NCBI GenBank assembly: GCA_039989475.1
Contig: JBDXHU010000006.1
Coordinates: 186,001-250,000, forward strand
Origin: JBDXHU01 sp039989475
Lineage (GTDB): Bacteria > Pseudomonadota > Gammaproteobacteria > Pseudomonadales > Halieaceae
Direction of reading: 5' to 3'
Length of the DNA stretch: 64,000 nucleotides
Part shown: one piece after another, positions 1 to 9,889 of the stretch
Numbering within the stretch: position 1 is the stretch's first letter
Layout: every line of letters begins with the position of its first letter
Translations under genes and position numbers: made by a program
The notes under the pieces: model-generated
Databases searched by the model: none
Told to the model about the DNA's origin: nothing
What the model saw: the letters and a program-made list of their open reading frames with translations, nothing else

Positions 1-769
1 GCTCGGCGACTCGCAGCAGGGTCTCCTCGTCCAGGGCCTCCTCGCCGAGGCTGGTGGGATCGCCAATGGCGATGGTGTAGATGCGAATGTCATGGACCTG
101 GGCCACCTTGGCGGCTTCTATCGGCGGCACAGTGCTGCCGGTATCATTGCCGTCCGTGAGCATTATCAGCACCCGGTTCTGGGTTTCAGTTTGCTGGAAC
201 AGGTGAATGGCGAGCCCGATAGCGTCGCCGAACACTGTGCTCTGCCCGGCCATGCCGATATCGGTTTCCTCGAGCAGGGTGCGCCAGGTGTCATGATCCT
301 CGGTGAAGGGCGCCTGCAAATACGGTGCACTGCCAAATACAATCAGCCCCAGCCGGTCGTGGCGCCGCTGTTGCGCCAACTCCGCCAATACCAGTTTGAC
401 CGCCTCCAGGCGATTGATGTTATTGCCCTCTGGCGTGGAAAAGTCAGTCGCCTGCATGGAGCCGGACAGGTCAACGGCGATCATCAGGTCCCGGGCTGAC
501 TTGGTTTGTTCTATGGGCGCACCCACCCACTGCGGTTTGGCCGCTGCCAGCACCAGGCAAAACCAGGTGAAGATGACCAATATTATTTGTAAGCGCGTAC
601 GGTTGAGAATGACGGCACCGGTTTGTGGCGCCTCCTCGCTCAGTGCCAGTAGCTTGCTGAAAAAGGGTACCTTGATTGAATCCCGCGTGTGCTTGAAAGC
701 CGGCAACATGCGCAGCAATAAAGGCGCCGGTAGCAGCAGCAGGCACAGGGGATAGGCCAGCTCAAACAC
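1..769 (-). CDS. BatA-like VWA domain membrane protein (partial, C-terminus outside window)
   Basis: Reading the minus strand from a GTG at 769 gives an open frame running off the window at base 1 (about 256 codons). It begins with a hydrophobic segment (FELAYPLCLLLLPAPLLL), has a second membrane segment near residues 58-77 (LQIILVIFTWFCLVLAAA), then a von Willebrand factor A domain. The MIDAS motif DLSGS is at about residues 100-104 and LTDGNDTGS follows later. This is the layout of BatA/aerotolerance-operon proteins, which present a periplasmic VWA domain. The GTG overlaps the stop of the DUF4381 gene upstream by 8 bases, so translation is probably coupled. The exact substrate or partner is unknown; in this family it works with the MoxR ATPase encoded at the head of the operon. 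Confidence 0.85.
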   Translation of the reverse strand, partial: MFELAYPLCLLLLPAPLLLRMLPAFKHTRDSIKVPFFSKLLALSEEAPQTGAVILNRTRLQIILVIFTWFCLVLAAAKPQWVGAPIEQTKSARDLMIAVDLSGSMQATDFSTPEGNNINRLEAVKLVLAELAQQRRHDRLGLIVFGSAPYLQAPFTEDHDTWRTLLEETDIGMAGQSTVFGDAIGLAIHLFQQTETQNRVLIMLTDGNDTGSTVPPIEAAKVAQVHDIRIYTIAIGDPTSLGEEALDEETLLRVAE

Positions 770-1274
770 TGCGGGGGTCCCGGTGTAGCTGAATCCAGCG
801 GGTGCTGTCAGCGGTGAACTGCTGCAACGCCTGCGGGCTGATGCTGTCTATGTCCCGGTATTGCTCCTGCACCAGGATCGGTTTACTACTGTCGCTGAAC
901 ACGGGCATGTCAGTAGACGCCTGCAACCACGCCCACCAGCTATCACCGTGCAGCGCGGCAACTTCTGAGCGTGGGTGCGCCTGCAGGGCAACGGCTTTAA
1001 GGAGACGACTGAGCTGCTGGGTCTGTTGCAGTGGAGCTGCATCCTGCTGCAACAATTGATGGAGCTGTCGCAGCGCCGTCGCGCGATAGCGATTGCGCTG
1101 CCAGCGTTGCCAGCGGCGCCAGGACCAGCGCAGCAGGCCCGCAAGGGCGAGCAGCGACAGCAGCTTCCAGGCAATGGTTGTCGGCAACCAGCTGATCGTG
1201 GCCGGTGCCAGAACTTCTTCTATGCCCTGAATCGCATAGTTGCCGAATACATCGGGCAGGGCGGGCAGTGGCAT
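762..1274 (-). CDS. DUF4381 domain protein of the MoxR/Bat operon
   Basis: 170 residues. One transmembrane segment at about residues 33-49 is followed by a very Arg/Trp-rich stretch (RWSWRRWQRWQRNRYR) and a cytosolic helical tail ending in an acidic and aromatic region. This size, topology and position between a DUF58 protein and a BatA-like protein are characteristic of DUF4381 proteins. The start lies 3 bases after the DUF58 stop and the 3' end overlaps the VWA gene by 8 bases, so it is the middle of a coupled operon. No catalytic motif is visible; a structural role in the Bat complex at the inner membrane is inference from context. Confidence 0.8.
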   Translation of the reverse strand: MPLPALPDVFGNYAIQGIEEVLAPATISWLPTTIAWKLLSLLALAGLLRWSWRRWQRWQRNRYRATALRQLHQLLQQDAAPLQQTQQLSRLLKAVALQAHPRSEVAALHGDSWWAWLQASTDMPVFSDSSKPILVQEQYRDIDSISPQALQQFTADSTRWIQLHRDPRSV

Positions 1275-1277
1275 GAG

Positions 1278-2198
1278 TCAGTGTCGCCCAAGCTGCTGGC
1301 GCAGCTGCTCAAAGACGGGCTCGACGGTGTTGATCGGTAGCACCGGCATCCCATGCTTGCGCAAATCCTGCTGTAGCTCATTGATACCGTGGTGGAAGCT
1401 GGCCTCGAATCTCTCACCCAGCTCGGCCTTGTGCGGGTCCAGCTGCAATTGATAGTGGCCATCGGACACGACCAGGTTGGAGGCTTGTGATATATCCTGC
1501 TCCAGCGGATCGAACACCAGGCAGGCAATCAGGTCATTGTGCTGGGCCAGTCGTTTTACACTGGCCAGCGCCATGGGGTTCCAGCCCTCGAAGTCAGAAA
1601 TGATAGTGATCAGGTAGTCGTGCCCCGCCATGCGCTCGACCAGGTCAAGCGCCGTGGCCAGTTGTCCCGGGTTCGGCTGCACGGCCTGGTCTACCCGCAG
1701 TGACTGGTTCATGGTGCTCAACTGGGCCAGTATCGACATTAGGCTGCGTTCGCTGCGGGAGGGTTTGACCTGGATGAGTTGTTCATCGTTGAAGAGCACG
1801 GCGCCGACACGATCATTCTGGCTCAACACGCGCCAGCCGCTGAGCGCCGCCAGCTCCGCCGCCATGACTGACTTCATTTTCTTTTGGCTGCCAAAGAACA
1901 TGGACAAGCGTTGGTCGACCAACAGTATCACCGGCCGATCGCGCTCCTCGGTATATACCCGCACATGTGGCTTGCCGGTACGATTGGTTACCCGCCAGTC
2001 CATGCTGCGTATGTCATCCCCGGGCCTGTAGTTTCGCAGCTCTTCAAAATCCAGGCCGCGGCCCCGCAGGCGCGAGCGCTTGCGCCCGCTGAGCAGGCTA
2101 TGCAGCGGCTGTTGTGGCAGGAAAGAAAAGCCGGTGGCGTCGTGACGCAGGCGCGCCAGCTCGGCGGTACTGGTGTAGACCTGGTGATTGCTAGCCAT
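1278..2198 (-). CDS. DUF58 domain-containing protein
   Basis: 306 residues, soluble. The family signature is clear: FEELRNYRPGDDIRSMDW at about residues 51-68, then TGKPHVRVYTEERDRPVILLVDQRLSMFF, which carries the VWA-like fold strand and a degenerate MIDAS (DQRLS). DUF58 proteins are almost always encoded directly after a MoxR ATPase, as here (6-base gap), and before DUF4381 and VWA proteins. They are thought to be clients or adaptors of the MoxR chaperone-like ATPase. Nothing in the sequence gives a specific substrate. Confidence 0.9.
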   Translation of the reverse strand: MASNHQVYTSTAELARLRHDATGFSFLPQQPLHSLLSGRKRSRLRGRGLDFEELRNYRPGDDIRSMDWRVTNRTGKPHVRVYTEERDRPVILLVDQRLSMFFGSQKKMKSVMAAELAALSGWRVLSQNDRVGAVLFNDEQLIQVKPSRSERSLMSILAQLSTMNQSLRVDQAVQPNPGQLATALDLVERMAGHDYLITIISDFEGWNPMALASVKRLAQHNDLIACLVFDPLEQDISQASNLVVSDGHYQLQLDPHKAELGERFEASFHHGINELQQDLRKHGMPVLPINTVEPVFEQLRQQLGRH

Positions 2199-2204
2199 GC
2201 CCGC

Positions 2205-3206
<1,002 letters not shown>

Positions 3207-3276
3207 AGAGGATGTACCATTGAAGTCAATATTCAGGCGCTGCAGATTCGACGGCGGCTAATCGAGGGCGCAGGCC

Positions 3277-3906
3277 ATGTATTACGGAGAACGACTCAAT
3301 AGCATAAGCCACCTGGTTGGCGCTGTTTTCGCGCTGATGGCCCTGGGTGCGCTATTGACGGTAAGTATCCAGATCGGTGACCCCGTGGTCATTGCCAGTT
3401 TTAGCGTATTCGGCTTCACCATGGTGCTGCTCTATACCATGTCCACGCTTTACCACAGCTTTCACCCGCCGCGGCTGAAACGGCTTTTCCAGGTGTTTGA
3501 TCACGTTGCCATCTATCTGCTGATAGCCGGCACCTACACCCCGTTCATGCTGGTGAGTCTGGCAGGCGACAATGGCTGGATGATCCTGGGCCTGGTCTGG
3601 GGCCTGGCCTTGTTGGGGATTGTTTCTGAGCTGCTGCTGTCCGGTCGAGCGGTCAAGGTTGGCCAGATGATTATCTACCTGGCCATGGGCTGGGCTTGCT
3701 CGCTGGATATTGCCGGGCTCAAGAGCGGACTGCCCGCAGCGGGGTTTGACTGGTTGGTGGCGGGCGGCGCGGCCTATATGGTGGGTGTGGTCTTTTACGT
3801 GCTCGACAAGCTGGACCGGCTTGATCATGCCCATGGCATCTGGCACGTGTTTGTCTTGTTGGGCTCACTTTGCCACTTTGTCACGGTGATCGCATTCGTA
3901 AGGTGA
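3277..3906 (+). CDS. trhA: Hemolysin III family membrane protein (PAQR/TrhA-like)
   Basis: 209 residues with seven hydrophobic segments and almost no soluble domain. Conserved family residues are visible: ERLNSISHLVGAVFALMA at the N-terminus, the LYHSFHP segment near residue 60, DHVAIYLLIAGTYTPF in the middle, and HAHGIWHVFVLLGSLCHF at the C-terminus. These histidines form the putative metal site of the PAQR/hemolysin III superfamily. In bacteria the family (YqfA/TrhA) is linked to membrane energetics and lipid homeostasis rather than to true haemolysis. It stands alone between the Bat operon and sppA. Confidence 0.9.
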   Translation: MYYGERLNSISHLVGAVFALMALGALLTVSIQIGDPVVIASFSVFGFTMVLLYTMSTLYHSFHPPRLKRLFQVFDHVAIYLLIAGTYTPFMLVSLAGDNGWMILGLVWGLALLGIVSELLLSGRAVKVGQMIIYLAMGWACSLDIAGLKSGLPAAGFDWLVAGGAAYMVGVVFYVLDKLDRLDHAHGIWHVFVLLGSLCHFVTVIAFVR

Positions 3907-4012
3907 AAGCCGGCTTTGCGCCGAAGCGGTAGCAGGGCGCGACAGAAAGCTTAAAATTGCCGGTGCTCAGGCGTTATACTCGCAGGTCTGGTCTTATTCC
4001 TCGGAGAATCCC

Positions 4013-5827
4013 TTGAAATCACTCTTTCAAAAGCTCGGCGCCCTGCTGGCGACCCTGCGCGTCTGGACTATCAACCTGGTAACACTGCTCATCCTGCTCT
4101 ACGTGGTAGTTGCGGTCATTAGCGTGATCGGGCGCATGCCTGCCGCTGTCGATCCAGAGGGCAAGGTACTGATCCTCAATCCGGATGGCTTGATACTGGA
4201 CCAGGAGGTGTTCCCCTCGGATTTCTCCTTCCCCTTTACCCTGCCAGAGGAAAATCAGCTGCAGTCCCGCGACCTGATCAGGCTAATTCGCGCCGCTGCC
4301 GAAGATGAGCGCCTGGCCGGGGTGATGATTGATTTCAGCGAGGCCAGCTTTGCCGGCCCCAGTACGGTGCTGAACATTGCCAATGAGTTGGCCGCACTGC
4401 GGCAGTCCGGTAAGCCGGTAATTGCATTCTCCGAGTCCATGACCACGGCATCCTATCTGATGGCGGCCCAGGCCGACGAAATTTACGTGCACCAGTCGGG
4501 GGCGGTGTCCGTTACCGGTATCGGCGGCTATCGCCGTTATACCCGCGAGCTGACCGACAAGCTGAAGATCACTATTCACAATTACTCACAGGGTGATTTC
4601 AAGTCAGCGCTGGAAGGCCTGACCCGCAATGACATGTCCGCGCCTGATCGCCTGCAGCGCGAAGAACTGTACGGACCGATCTGGACGGCCTTGAAGAATG
4701 GCATGGCCGAGGCACGCGGCCTGGAGCCCGAGTTGTTCCAGAATATGGCCGATAACTACTCGGCGCCACTGCTCGACGAGGCCGCCTATGACGGCCTGGC
4801 GTTCGCCGAGGAACAGGGCGTGATCGACGGCACCATGAGCTTCCCGGAATTTCGCAGCTATATGATTGAAAAATTCGGCAAGGCGGAAGACGAGGAGCGC
4901 GATACCTACCCACATATCGGTGCCGACGCCTATTTTGCCCAGCTTGAAGCCGACGACGCCGAGGCGGAGGACGCGGTGGCGGTGGTATTTGTCGAGGGTG
5001 GTATCCAACCCGGCGAGATCGGCCCGGGTGTGGCTGGCGCCGATGACGTGGCCCGCTTGATTCGCAGGGCTCATGAAGATGAGAGCACGAAAGCGTTAGT
5101 GCTGCGGGTCAACAGCCCGGGCGGCTCGATCATCGCCAGCGACATTATCCGGGATGAGTTGCTCGCGGCGGGCAGGAAGGATTTGCCGGTTTACGTGTCT
5201 ATGGGCGATGTGGCGGCTTCCGGCGGTGTCTGGGTCAGTACGCCGGCCGATGTCATTTATGCTGAGCCCACCACGATTACGGGTTCCATCGGTGTCGCTA
5301 TCGCTTTCCCCACACTGGAGCGCAGCCTGGAGTATGTGGGATTGCACTATGACGGGGTTACCACCAGTGAGCATGCCGGCTGGGGTATTAATATGCCGGT
5401 AAATGAAAAACTCGATGCCCTGTTTGCCCGCTTTGGCAGCAGCGCCTACCAGCGCTTTATTGATCATGTTGCCGTAAGTCGCGACAAGGAACCCGAGTAT
5501 ATCCGCTCCATTGCCGGGGGCCGGGTATGGCTCGCCCCGAGGGCACAGGAGATTGGTCTCATCGATGAAATCGGCACCATGGAGCAAACGCTTGAGGCGG
5601 CAGCTGCGGCCGCGGGCCTGGAGGACTACCGGGTCAATTATGTAGTCAAAGAACCCTCCTTCGGCATGGCGCTGTTGCAACGCTTTTCTGCCAGTGCGGG
5701 TATCGAACTTAAAGCGCCCTTCGAGGAGCTGGTGCGAGGTGTCGCCAGTCTCGCGGAAATTCTGGAAAACCTGGACCAGCCCACGGCCACGGTAATGTGT
5801 ACTGACTGCCTGGTGGAATTGCGCTAG
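4013..5827 (+). CDS. sppA: Signal peptide peptidase SppA, 67K type
   Basis: 604 residues, beginning at a TTG preceded by a CGGAGA ribosome site. An N-terminal membrane anchor (about residues 18-40) is followed by two tandem S49/ClpP-fold domains, as in E. coli SppA. The catalytic lysine is probably in GDFKSALEG in the first domain and the nucleophilic serine in GDVAASGGVWVS in the second, matching the split Ser/Lys dyad of the 67K class. It degrades leftover signal peptides in the inner membrane. The length matches the family (about 600 residues). A 50-base gap separates it from the malic enzyme gene. Confidence 0.93.
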   Translation: MKSLFQKLGALLATLRVWTINLVTLLILLYVVVAVISVIGRMPAAVDPEGKVLILNPDGLILDQEVFPSDFSFPFTLPEENQLQSRDLIRLIRAAAEDERLAGVMIDFSEASFAGPSTVLNIANELAALRQSGKPVIAFSESMTTASYLMAAQADEIYVHQSGAVSVTGIGGYRRYTRELTDKLKITIHNYSQGDFKSALEGLTRNDMSAPDRLQREELYGPIWTALKNGMAEARGLEPELFQNMADNYSAPLLDEAAYDGLAFAEEQGVIDGTMSFPEFRSYMIEKFGKAEDEERDTYPHIGADAYFAQLEADDAEAEDAVAVVFVEGGIQPGEIGPGVAGADDVARLIRRAHEDESTKALVLRVNSPGGSIIASDIIRDELLAAGRKDLPVYVSMGDVAASGGVWVSTPADVIYAEPTTITGSIGVAIAFPTLERSLEYVGLHYDGVTTSEHAGWGINMPVNEKLDALFARFGSSAYQRFIDHVAVSRDKEPEYIRSIAGGRVWLAPRAQEIGLIDEIGTMEQTLEAAAAAAGLEDYRVNYVVKEPSFGMALLQRFSASAGIELKAPFEELVRGVASLAEILENLDQPTATVMCTDCLVELR

Positions 5828-5877
5828 GGAAATTGATCTAGTCCATGGAAAGCTGATTTTCCCGGAGTGGCCGCGCC

Positions 5878-7542
5878 GTGGCCCCCTATAATTGGTTTAT
5901 GGATGATCAGGATTCAGTCGATTTTGAGCGCGGCGTTAAGTTGCTGCACGATCCGGTGCGCAACAAGGGGACGGCGTTTACCGAGGCCGAGCGGGATTCC
6001 CTGGCTTTGCGCGGCTTGCTGCCGCCGCGTCATCACTCGGTGGCGGAACAGGAGCTGCGAATACTGGAGAACCTGCGTCACAAGGTGTCCGACCTTGAGC
6101 GCTACCTGTTCCTGATTGGACTGCAGGACCGCAATGAGACCCTGTTCTACCGGGTCATCATCAACCATATCGAAACCATGATGCCCTTGATCTATACGCC
6201 GACGGTGGGTCAGGCCTGTCAGCAGTTTGGGCATATCTACCGGCGTCCGCGCGGCTTGTATATTTCGCTGGATGATCGGGGCAGGGTGGCGGAGTTGTTG
6301 CGCAACTGGCCGCACCGGCAGGCGCGCATTATCGTGGTGACCGACGGCGAGCGGATACTGGGTCTGGGGGACCTGGGCACCTATGGCATGGGTATCCCCA
6401 TTGGCAAGCTATCTCTCTACACCGCCTGCGCCGGCATTCCGCCCACCGAATGCCTGCCGATTACGCTGGATTTTGGTACCAATAATGAGAGCCTCCTGAA
6501 CGACCCGCTGTATACCGGCCTGGAGCGCAAACGGGTCCGGGGTGAGGCCTTCGCTGAGCTGCTGGAAGAGTTCATGGTAGCGGTACATGAGGAATTTCCC
6601 GGTGTGCTGGTGCAACTGGAAGATTTTGGTAACGCCGATGCCTTCCACCTGCTGCAACATTACCGACAGCGCTATTGTCTGTTTGATGATGACATCCAGG
6701 GTACCGGGGCGGTGGCCGTGGCTGGTCTGATGGCTGCCATGCGGATTACCGGCGGCGCACTGGAGGATCAACGCTTATTGTTCCTGGGAGCTGGCCAGGC
6801 GGGTATCGGTATAGCCGACTGCTTTGTTCACGCGCTGGTGGCTGCCGGTCACGACGCAGAGCAAGCGCGTAAGTGCTGCTGGTTGATGGATACCCAGGGA
6901 CTGCTCACTTCAGGTCGCCCGGATATTCCGCCGCAAAAACAACCCTATGCCCATGAGCATGCTGCCAGCACCGAGCTGTTGGACTGTGTTCAATCCCTGC
7001 AGCCGACGGCGCTGATTGGCTGCGCCGGCCAGGCGGCCATGTTTACCGAGCCGGTGGTGCGCGCCATGACTGAGTTGAACGAGCGCCCGATGATCTTTGC
7101 GTTATCCAACCCCACCAGTAAGGCTGAATGCAGCGCCGAACAGGCCTACGGCTGGAGCGAGGGTCGGGCGATCTTTGCCAGCGGGAGCCCCTTCGAGCCG
7201 GTGCGTCTGGCGGGACATACCCATGTGCCTGGCCAGGGCAATAACGCCTACATATTTCCCGGGGTTGGGCTCGGTGCCCTGGCCTGCGCGGCGCAACGGG
7301 TCAGTGATGAGATGTTCCTGGCGGCAGCCCGCTGCCTGGCTGAGCAGGTGGGAGAGGAAGACCTTCGGGTGGGCCGTTTGTACCCCGCCCTGAGCAAGAT
7401 CCGCGATGTCTCCGCACAGATTGCGGTAGCCGTGGCTGAGGAGGCCTATCGCTCCGGGCTTGCCGGCCGCGAGCGCCCCGTTGATCTGGAGAAACATATT
7501 CGTGCCAGCATGTACCAGCCGGTGTATCCTCATCACGCCTGA
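5878..7542 (+). CDS. maeA: NAD-dependent malic enzyme
   Basis: 554 residues, the size of the large (SfcA/MaeA) malic enzymes, which decarboxylate malate to pyruvate. YTPTVGQACQQFG holds the catalytic tyrosine, LGDLGTYGMGIPIGK the conserved catalytic lysine region, and QLEDFGNADAFHLL plus CLFDDDIQGTGAV the divalent-metal ligands (Glu, Asp, Asp). The dinucleotide fold is LFLGAGQAGIGIAD and the second signature GCAGQAAMFTEPVV. The GTG at 5878 has a CGGAG about 11 bases upstream; an ATG at 5899 would remove 7 residues. It supplies pyruvate and NADH for gluconeogenic growth on organic acids. Confidence 0.93.
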   Translation: MAPYNWFMDDQDSVDFERGVKLLHDPVRNKGTAFTEAERDSLALRGLLPPRHHSVAEQELRILENLRHKVSDLERYLFLIGLQDRNETLFYRVIINHIETMMPLIYTPTVGQACQQFGHIYRRPRGLYISLDDRGRVAELLRNWPHRQARIIVVTDGERILGLGDLGTYGMGIPIGKLSLYTACAGIPPTECLPITLDFGTNNESLLNDPLYTGLERKRVRGEAFAELLEEFMVAVHEEFPGVLVQLEDFGNADAFHLLQHYRQRYCLFDDDIQGTGAVAVAGLMAAMRITGGALEDQRLLFLGAGQAGIGIADCFVHALVAAGHDAEQARKCCWLMDTQGLLTSGRPDIPPQKQPYAHEHAASTELLDCVQSLQPTALIGCAGQAAMFTEPVVRAMTELNERPMIFALSNPTSKAECSAEQAYGWSEGRAIFASGSPFEPVRLAGHTHVPGQGNNAYIFPGVGLGALACAAQRVSDEMFLAAARCLAEQVGEEDLRVGRLYPALSKIRDVSAQIAVAVAEEAYRSGLAGRERPVDLEKHIRASMYQPVYPHHA

Positions 7543-7577
7543 TTGAGATCGACTACATCGACCACAGGGGACCGGCC

Positions 7578-8759
7578 ATGTTCCGAATGACAGCTAAAAC
7601 TGCCGCCTTTGATGAGTGGGTGCGCGGACCCTTTCGGGAATTCAACACCGAGTTGGAAGAATTGTACTTTGCCCAGCAAGACCGGGACGCTGTCGATGGG
7701 GTTGGTGCGGAGATAAAGCAGCAGCTGGTGGATGAGGGCAGGGCTTTTATCACGCAGTTGCTGGCTGAGGGCAATACCGACGAGGGGTTTGAGGCGGGCT
7801 TTAACCTGCTCGGCAATGTGGGCTTCTATATGGCGGCCTGCCGTCGTCACGGCATCACCGAACCCTCGCGGGAACAGAAGTCGCCCTTGCAGGAGGCCTC
7901 AGCTCTGGCCATGCAACTGGGTGCCTCACTGGGTGTGATTCCGCGCTTTGCCTCGGCCCACCTGGAAACACACAATTTTGCCCGCAATGGCGTGTACAAG
8001 ACATTCACCTCCCTGCCCGACGAGGAGGTATTCATAACCTATAACACGCGCTCGGTATTTGCTTATATACGCGCCTCGGAAGCCCTGTTACATGCCCTGC
8101 CGCTGGGGGTATCGCACCCGGTCACCCATGACCTTCTGCAAAATGCATTGCTGGGCTTGCGCCAGGTCACCGCCTACAACGATGAATTGTTCGACAAGCT
8201 CGACACTGCCCGTTTCTTCTATTGTGTGCGGCCTTATTACAAGCCGCACCGGGTCGGGCTACATGAGTATCGCGGCGCCAATGCCGGTGATTTTGCCGGC
8301 ATTAACGTGATCGACCTGTTGCTGGGGCTGTGCCGGGCCGATGATGCCTATTATTCCCAGTTGCTGGTCGACAAATTCCTGTTCATGCGGCCGGAGGACC
8401 AGATGGTATTGCGTCATTGCATGCGCCAACCCAGCCTGCTGGACAGCTTTCTCGACGCAGCCGGACAACATGGGGGATCTGACTGGTTTCAACGCAATGT
8501 TCAGCTGTTCCTGGAGGTATGCGAGGCGCATGGCAATACGGCGCTGCAGCATCATGAAAAGCTGGTCAGCAAGTTTATTGAAAAGCCGGCCGACGCTGGC
8601 GGAGTCAAGGAGGAGGCCGGGCTGACCGCCAGTGGTCCACCACTACCGGTATTGTTGCGCTCCCTGCGCAAACTCTGCGACCTGCGCGCGGCGGCGGACC
8701 GGGATGACATTCCCAGCCGCTACGAGGATATTGAAACCCTGCGCAAGTGCATCCAGTAA
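7578..8759 (+). CDS. PrnB-type (monodechloroaminopyrrolnitrin synthase/DUF1864) haem protein
   Basis: 393 residues, probably cytosolic. It resembles PrnB, the second enzyme of pyrrolnitrin synthesis and a member of the indoleamine/tryptophan 2,3-dioxygenase superfamily. Family-like stretches include GNVGFYMAACRRHGI, TSLPDEEVFITYNTRS, and FFYCVRPYYKPHRVGLHEYRG near residues 215-235. The late His pair in LQHHEKLVSKFIEK (about residues 330-343) sits where PrnB has its proximal haem histidine; this placement is from memory of the family and is an inference. No other pyrrolnitrin genes (PrnA, PrnC, PrnD) are present, so that product is unlikely. It is followed after 11 bases by a kynureninase-like enzyme. 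Confidence 0.75.
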   Translation: MFRMTAKTAAFDEWVRGPFREFNTELEELYFAQQDRDAVDGVGAEIKQQLVDEGRAFITQLLAEGNTDEGFEAGFNLLGNVGFYMAACRRHGITEPSREQKSPLQEASALAMQLGASLGVIPRFASAHLETHNFARNGVYKTFTSLPDEEVFITYNTRSVFAYIRASEALLHALPLGVSHPVTHDLLQNALLGLRQVTAYNDELFDKLDTARFFYCVRPYYKPHRVGLHEYRGANAGDFAGINVIDLLLGLCRADDAYYSQLLVDKFLFMRPEDQMVLRHCMRQPSLLDSFLDAAGQHGGSDWFQRNVQLFLEVCEAHGNTALQHHEKLVSKFIEKPADAGGVKEEAGLTASGPPLPVLLRSLRKLCDLRAAADRDDIPSRYEDIETLRKCIQ

Positions 8760-8770
8760 AGGGCCGAGAG

Positions 8771-9889
8771 ATGGCCACACATTCAGACTACAGCGATCTC
8801 TTTGCCGCCAGCCCCGGCATTTACCTGCTCAATCATTCTGTGGGGCGGCCGCCTGCCAATACCTGGGAGGCATTGCAGCGAAGATTTTATGAGCCCTGGG
8901 AGCAGGGGGCAAGTGAACCCTGGCCCGCCTGGCTGGCAGCCATAGACGAGTTTCGCGGGGCGCTGGCACGTTTGCTCAATGCCGATATTGAAGAGCTCTG
9001 TCCCCAGGTAAACCTGTCCAGCGCACTGACCAAGGTTCTGGGTGCGCTGCCACGCGATCCGCAACGGCCCTGTATTTTGCTGAACCAGCATGATTTTCCC
9101 TCACTGGGTTTTGTCGCCGAGCGCGCCGCTGTTCTGGGCTACCAGTTACGCTTTCTTCCCGTCGATGAGGATGTGGCGGACCCGGCGGTCTGGGAGCAGG
9201 CCATGGACGAACAGGTGGCCGTGGTGCTACTGACCCAGGTGCAGTCCAACAATGGTGTGCAGTTGCCCGTGGCAGAGCTGGCGGCCCTGGCCCGCGCGCG
9301 CGGCATAGTCAGTGTTGTCGATATAGCGCAATCGGTCGGGGTCATTCCCATCGATCTGCAACAGATGCAGCCGGACTTCGTGGTTGGCTCCTGCGTGAAA
9401 TGGTTGTGTGGTGGTCCGGGTGCAGGCTTCCTGTGGGTGGCCAGTGACATGCTGGCGCGATGCCAGCCAATGGATGTGGGTTGGTTTTCCCACCAGGCGC
9501 CGTTTGAGTTTGATATTCGCGATTTCCGCTACGCTGACTCGGCATTGCGTTTCTGGGGCGGTACGCCTTCAGTCGCGCCTTACCTGCTGGCGGCCAACAG
9601 CATTGAGCTTATGCTGAAGATAGGCGTGGAGACCATTCGCGCTCACAACCTGGCACTAACTGACGCGCTACTACAGGCGGTCGCGACAGACCATGTGGTT
9701 AACCCGCATCCGGCGGAGGGCCGCGGCGGCACCCTGGTGTTGGCCCTGGGTGAGAGTCAGGCTAGGTTTGTTGAAAAGCTGCAGGCGGCGGAGGTCGCGT
9801 TTGACAGCCGCAGCAGCGGCCTGCGCTTGTCACCCCATATTTACAACACGGCCGAGCAAATCAGTCGCGTTATCGACTGCCTGCCCTAG
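8771..9889 (+). CDS. Kynureninase-like PLP-dependent enzyme (aminotransferase class V fold)
   Basis: 372 residues from the ATG at 8771, which has AAGGG 7 bases upstream; an in-frame ATG at 8747 overlaps the preceding gene but lacks a ribosome site. The fold-type I core is clear: VDIAQSVGVIPIDL supplies the aspartate that pairs with the PLP pyridine nitrogen, and GSCVKWLCGGPGAGFLWV holds the Schiff-base lysine in the setting seen in kynureninases (YKYLNGGPG). GWFSHQAPFEFD followed by LRFWGGTPSVAPYLLAA also follows kynureninase, and IGVETIRAHN matches its C-terminal part. It could be a kynureninase, a cysteine-desulfurase-like lyase or an epimerase; pairing with a PrnB-type haem protein favours a tryptophan- or kynurenine-like substrate. 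Confidence 0.75.
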   Translation: MATHSDYSDLFAASPGIYLLNHSVGRPPANTWEALQRRFYEPWEQGASEPWPAWLAAIDEFRGALARLLNADIEELCPQVNLSSALTKVLGALPRDPQRPCILLNQHDFPSLGFVAERAAVLGYQLRFLPVDEDVADPAVWEQAMDEQVAVVLLTQVQSNNGVQLPVAELAALARARGIVSVVDIAQSVGVIPIDLQQMQPDFVVGSCVKWLCGGPGAGFLWVASDMLARCQPMDVGWFSHQAPFEFDIRDFRYADSALRFWGGTPSVAPYLLAANSIELMLKIGVETIRAHNLALTDALLQAVATDHVVNPHPAEGRGGTLVLALGESQARFVEKLQAAEVAFDSRSSGLRLSPHIYNTAEQISRVIDCLP

